Shown piece by piece: positions 5,386-7,179 of a stretch of DNA of 7,179 nucleotides; the first letter of the stretch is position 1; each line of letters begins with the position of its first letter. A model generated the notes under the pieces. It ran no database searches and was not told the DNA's origin. It saw nothing but the letters and a program-made list of their open reading frames with translations. Source of the DNA: Myxococcales bacterium (lineage in GTDB: Bacteria; Myxococcota; Polyangia; Fen-1088); contig PMJE01000512.1 of NCBI GenBank assembly GCA_003157315.1, positions 5,147 through 12,325 of the forward strand, read 5' to 3'. Both the position numbers and the translations under genes were made by a program.

Positions 5386-7179
5386 ATGAGCTTCTGCGCG
5401 GATTTGCAAGGCGCCGATGCGCGGCTGGGCGGCAAGGCCCGCTCGCTGGCTCGACTTGCCGCTGCGGGGCTGCCCACGCCGGCAGGATTCGTGATCACAG
5501 ACGAGCTTTTTCGCGCGATTGCTCCCGCGTTCGCGCTGCCCGAGAGGATCGACGAGGCAGCACTCGTCGAGCTGGACCGCGCGCGAGCCGATCTGATGGC
5601 GGCGCCTTTCCCGGCGGGGTTTTCCCGGGAGCTGGCCGGGCGGCTTGCGCAGCACGCGCTTTGGTCCGTGCGATCGTCGTTCGCCAGCGAGGACGTCGCG
5701 GGCGGACTGGGTGCAGGAGTCTATGAATCGCGGGTGGCGGTACGTGCCGGCGAAGTCGAGCCAGCTATCCGGCAAGTGCTCGCATCTGCCCTGTCCGCGG
5801 GCGCGGTGGCCTATGCCTTGGCGCATGGGTTGCGACCAGCGGCGCCGCCCCTGGCGGTCTTGTTGCATCCCTATGTCCGCGGTGAGGCCGAAGGCGGGGC
5901 TGCCTGCGTGCCGGAACGCCCCGACGCCCCGATCATCCAGGTGCGGGCCGGGGCCCTGGCAGCCGCAGCAGCGACCCGGCTGCGCGATGCCCTGCGCGTG
6001 CTTGTGCAAAACCAGGGGGCCATCGACGTGGAATGGGTAGTGCAGGGCGAAGACCTGATGTTTCTGCAGATGCGACCCTATCAGCCGCCAGCGACGCCGG
6101 CGCCCTGGCGTGGCTGGGCTGACCTGGAAGCGGCCGGCGAGTCTCCGGCTTCCTGGCAATGGGACCGGGCGCACAATCCCTTGCCGCTTTCGCCTGCCCA
6201 TGCCGGCCTGGTTGCGCTGGTCGACGAGCGCTGCTGCATCGGAATCCGCCAGCGCATGCTGGGGCAGTACTTGTTCTGGGCACCCGATGCGCGGCCCGGG
6301 CCTTTGCCCATCTCGGTGCAGGACGCGCCTGCGCGCTTTGCAGCCTTGCGCGTGCAGGTCGAGTCACGCCTGGCAGCACTGGGCGACGAGCCGGCACTGG
6401 AAGAAGCCCTCGATCTTCTTCTGGCGGTTGAGCAGCCGATCTTCGGGATCATCCAGCCGGCGTTGCGTGCGGCGCGGGCAAACCTAGAGGAATTCCTGCG
6501 CCAAGCAGCGCCGTCGGCATTGCCCGCACTTGGCCAGCTCTTGGCCGGCGTGAAGTCAATGGCCAGCGAGCGCCGGCAACGGGCGGCAGGGGTGCAAGCA
6601 GCCAGAGACGCGAAAGAGCGCGCGCAGGCACTAGCGCGCTACCTGGAACTCTTTGGCGACGATACACCGGTGTGGGACGTGGCAGTCCCCACCTGTCGCG
6701 AGACCCCGGAGATTTTTCTTGCTGGAGAAGATCGCAGCCGCGACGTGGTCGCGCCGCGCGCGGAGCAGGTAGCCGAGGAGGTGGAAGAGCAGATCGCGCC
6801 TGCACGGCGCGAGGAATGGCACCGGCTCTTGCGTCTAGCCCGCGACGCAGCCGGGTTGGGCGAGGACGACGACTGGCTTTACGCTCGGGTGCAGGCCGCG
6901 CTCCGTCGTGCTCTGCTCTCTCTCGGCAAGAGATTGAACCGGATGGGAGCGCTGTCGGAGCCCGGCGCGGTCTTCTTCCTGCCTCTGTCGCTCGCACGAT
7001 CTTTGGCCGCAGCAGCACTGCCGTCCGGCAATCTGCCGACGCTGGCAACAGCAGGCCGCGCAGCGTGGGAGGCCGCTTGCCGTGATCCGTCCCCTGCGCC
7101 GGCAGCGCTCGACACGGTTTCGGTGCGGGGCGTGGGTACCGGCGGACGGGCGCTCGGGCGCGTGGTCTTGCACCGGCCT
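5386..7179 (+). CDS. PEP-utilising enzyme, PEP synthase / rifampin phosphotransferase superfamily, C-terminus cut by window edge
   Basis: The window holds the first 598 residues. Residues 1-235 are a PEP/pyruvate-binding ATP-grasp domain. It opens with LGGKARSLARLAAAGLPTP (Lys17), continues with SVRSSFASED (Arg96), and ends with IDVEW (Glu216) and LQMRP (Gln228, Arg230). The Glu+12 Gln+2 Arg spacing equals that of Glu323, Gln335 and Arg337 in Clostridium symbiosum PPDK (from memory). The middle part resembles rifampin phosphotransferase-like proteins, with a WDRAHNPLPLSP segment (about 259-270), an LFGDDTPVWDVAVPTCRETP segment (422-441) and an LGKRLNRMGAL...VFFLPL segment (513-534). From about 578 the mobile PEP-utilising domain begins; its catalytic His lies outside. 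Such enzymes move phosphate from ATP to a small molecule through a phosphohistidine. The substrate cannot be told here. ATG 5386 is the only reasonable start, because an in-frame TGA lies at 5350-5352 with no other start between. No signal peptide is seen, so it is probably cytoplasmic. Confidence 0.87.
   Translation, partial: MSFCADLQGADARLGGKARSLARLAAAGLPTPAGFVITDELFRAIAPAFALPERIDEAALVELDRARADLMAAPFPAGFSRELAGRLAQHALWSVRSSFASEDVAGGLGAGVYESRVAVRAGEVEPAIRQVLASALSAGAVAYALAHGLRPAAPPLAVLLHPYVRGEAEGGAACVPERPDAPIIQVRAGALAAAAATRLRDALRVLVQNQGAIDVEWVVQGEDLMFLQMRPYQPPATPAPWRGWADLEAAGESPASWQWDRAHNPLPLSPAHAGLVALVDERCCIGIRQRMLGQYLFWAPDARPGPLPISVQDAPARFAALRVQVESRLAALGDEPALEEALDLLLAVEQPIFGIIQPALRAARANLEEFLRQAAPSALPALGQLLAGVKSMASERRQRAAGVQAARDAKERAQALARYLELFGDDTPVWDVAVPTCRETPEIFLAGEDRSRDVVAPRAEQVAEEVEEQIAPARREEWHRLLRLARDAAGLGEDDDWLYARVQAALRRALLSLGKRLNRMGALSEPGAVFFLPLSLARSLAAAALPSGNLPTLATAGRAAWEAACRDPSPAPAALDTVSVRGVGTGGRALGRVVLHRP

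Noticed and set aside
5287..6201. A 304-codon open frame on the minus strand
   Set aside because: It is antisense to the ATP-grasp part of the PEP-utilising enzyme, is rich in Arg, Gly and Pro, and lacks any domain pattern.

Overview
The window is GC-rich coding DNA. Its proteins have features common in Myxococcota and related former Deltaproteobacteria: Cys-rich secreted proteins with CTDC-type and Dickkopf-like cysteine patterns, lipoprotein signals, a MYXO-CTERM-like tail, and a TPR protein with a Pro/Ala/Gly-rich linker. The taxonomic assignment is inferred from protein style; no marker gene is present.

Layout. Minus strand, 3290 down to 1: one very large open frame (1096 codons, no stop, continuing past base 1) encoding an exported S8 subtilisin-like protease with a prodomain, a catalytic domain, a beta-sandwich, cysteine repeats, a jelly-roll-like domain and a Gly-rich tail. 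Bases 3291-3410 are a divergent intergenic region with a good sigma70-like promoter for the protease and a weaker candidate facing the other way. Plus strand, 3411-5290: two genes joined by a TAATG stop/start overlap. The first is a secreted or membrane TPR protein. The second is a Cys-rich lipoprotein that also carries a MYXO-CTERM-like C-terminus. Plus strand, 5386 to the right edge: the first 598 codons of a PEP-utilising enzyme (PEP synthase / rifampin phosphotransferase superfamily) with an unusually short ATP-grasp domain. Its phosphohistidine domain is only beginning at the edge.

How the genes may relate. The protease and the coupled pair are all predicted cell-envelope or extracellular proteins and share a divergent control region, so they may form an envelope module. 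This is inference. The PEP-utilising enzyme looks cytoplasmic and separately started, with no visible functional link to the others.

I found no rRNA, tRNA, CRISPR array, insertion sequence, attachment site or convincing intrinsic terminator. I see no clear evidence of a wholly new system. The most interesting points are the two anchor-like signals on one lipoprotein, the compact ATP-grasp domain that keeps its catalytic residues, and possible leaderless starts on the plus strand.
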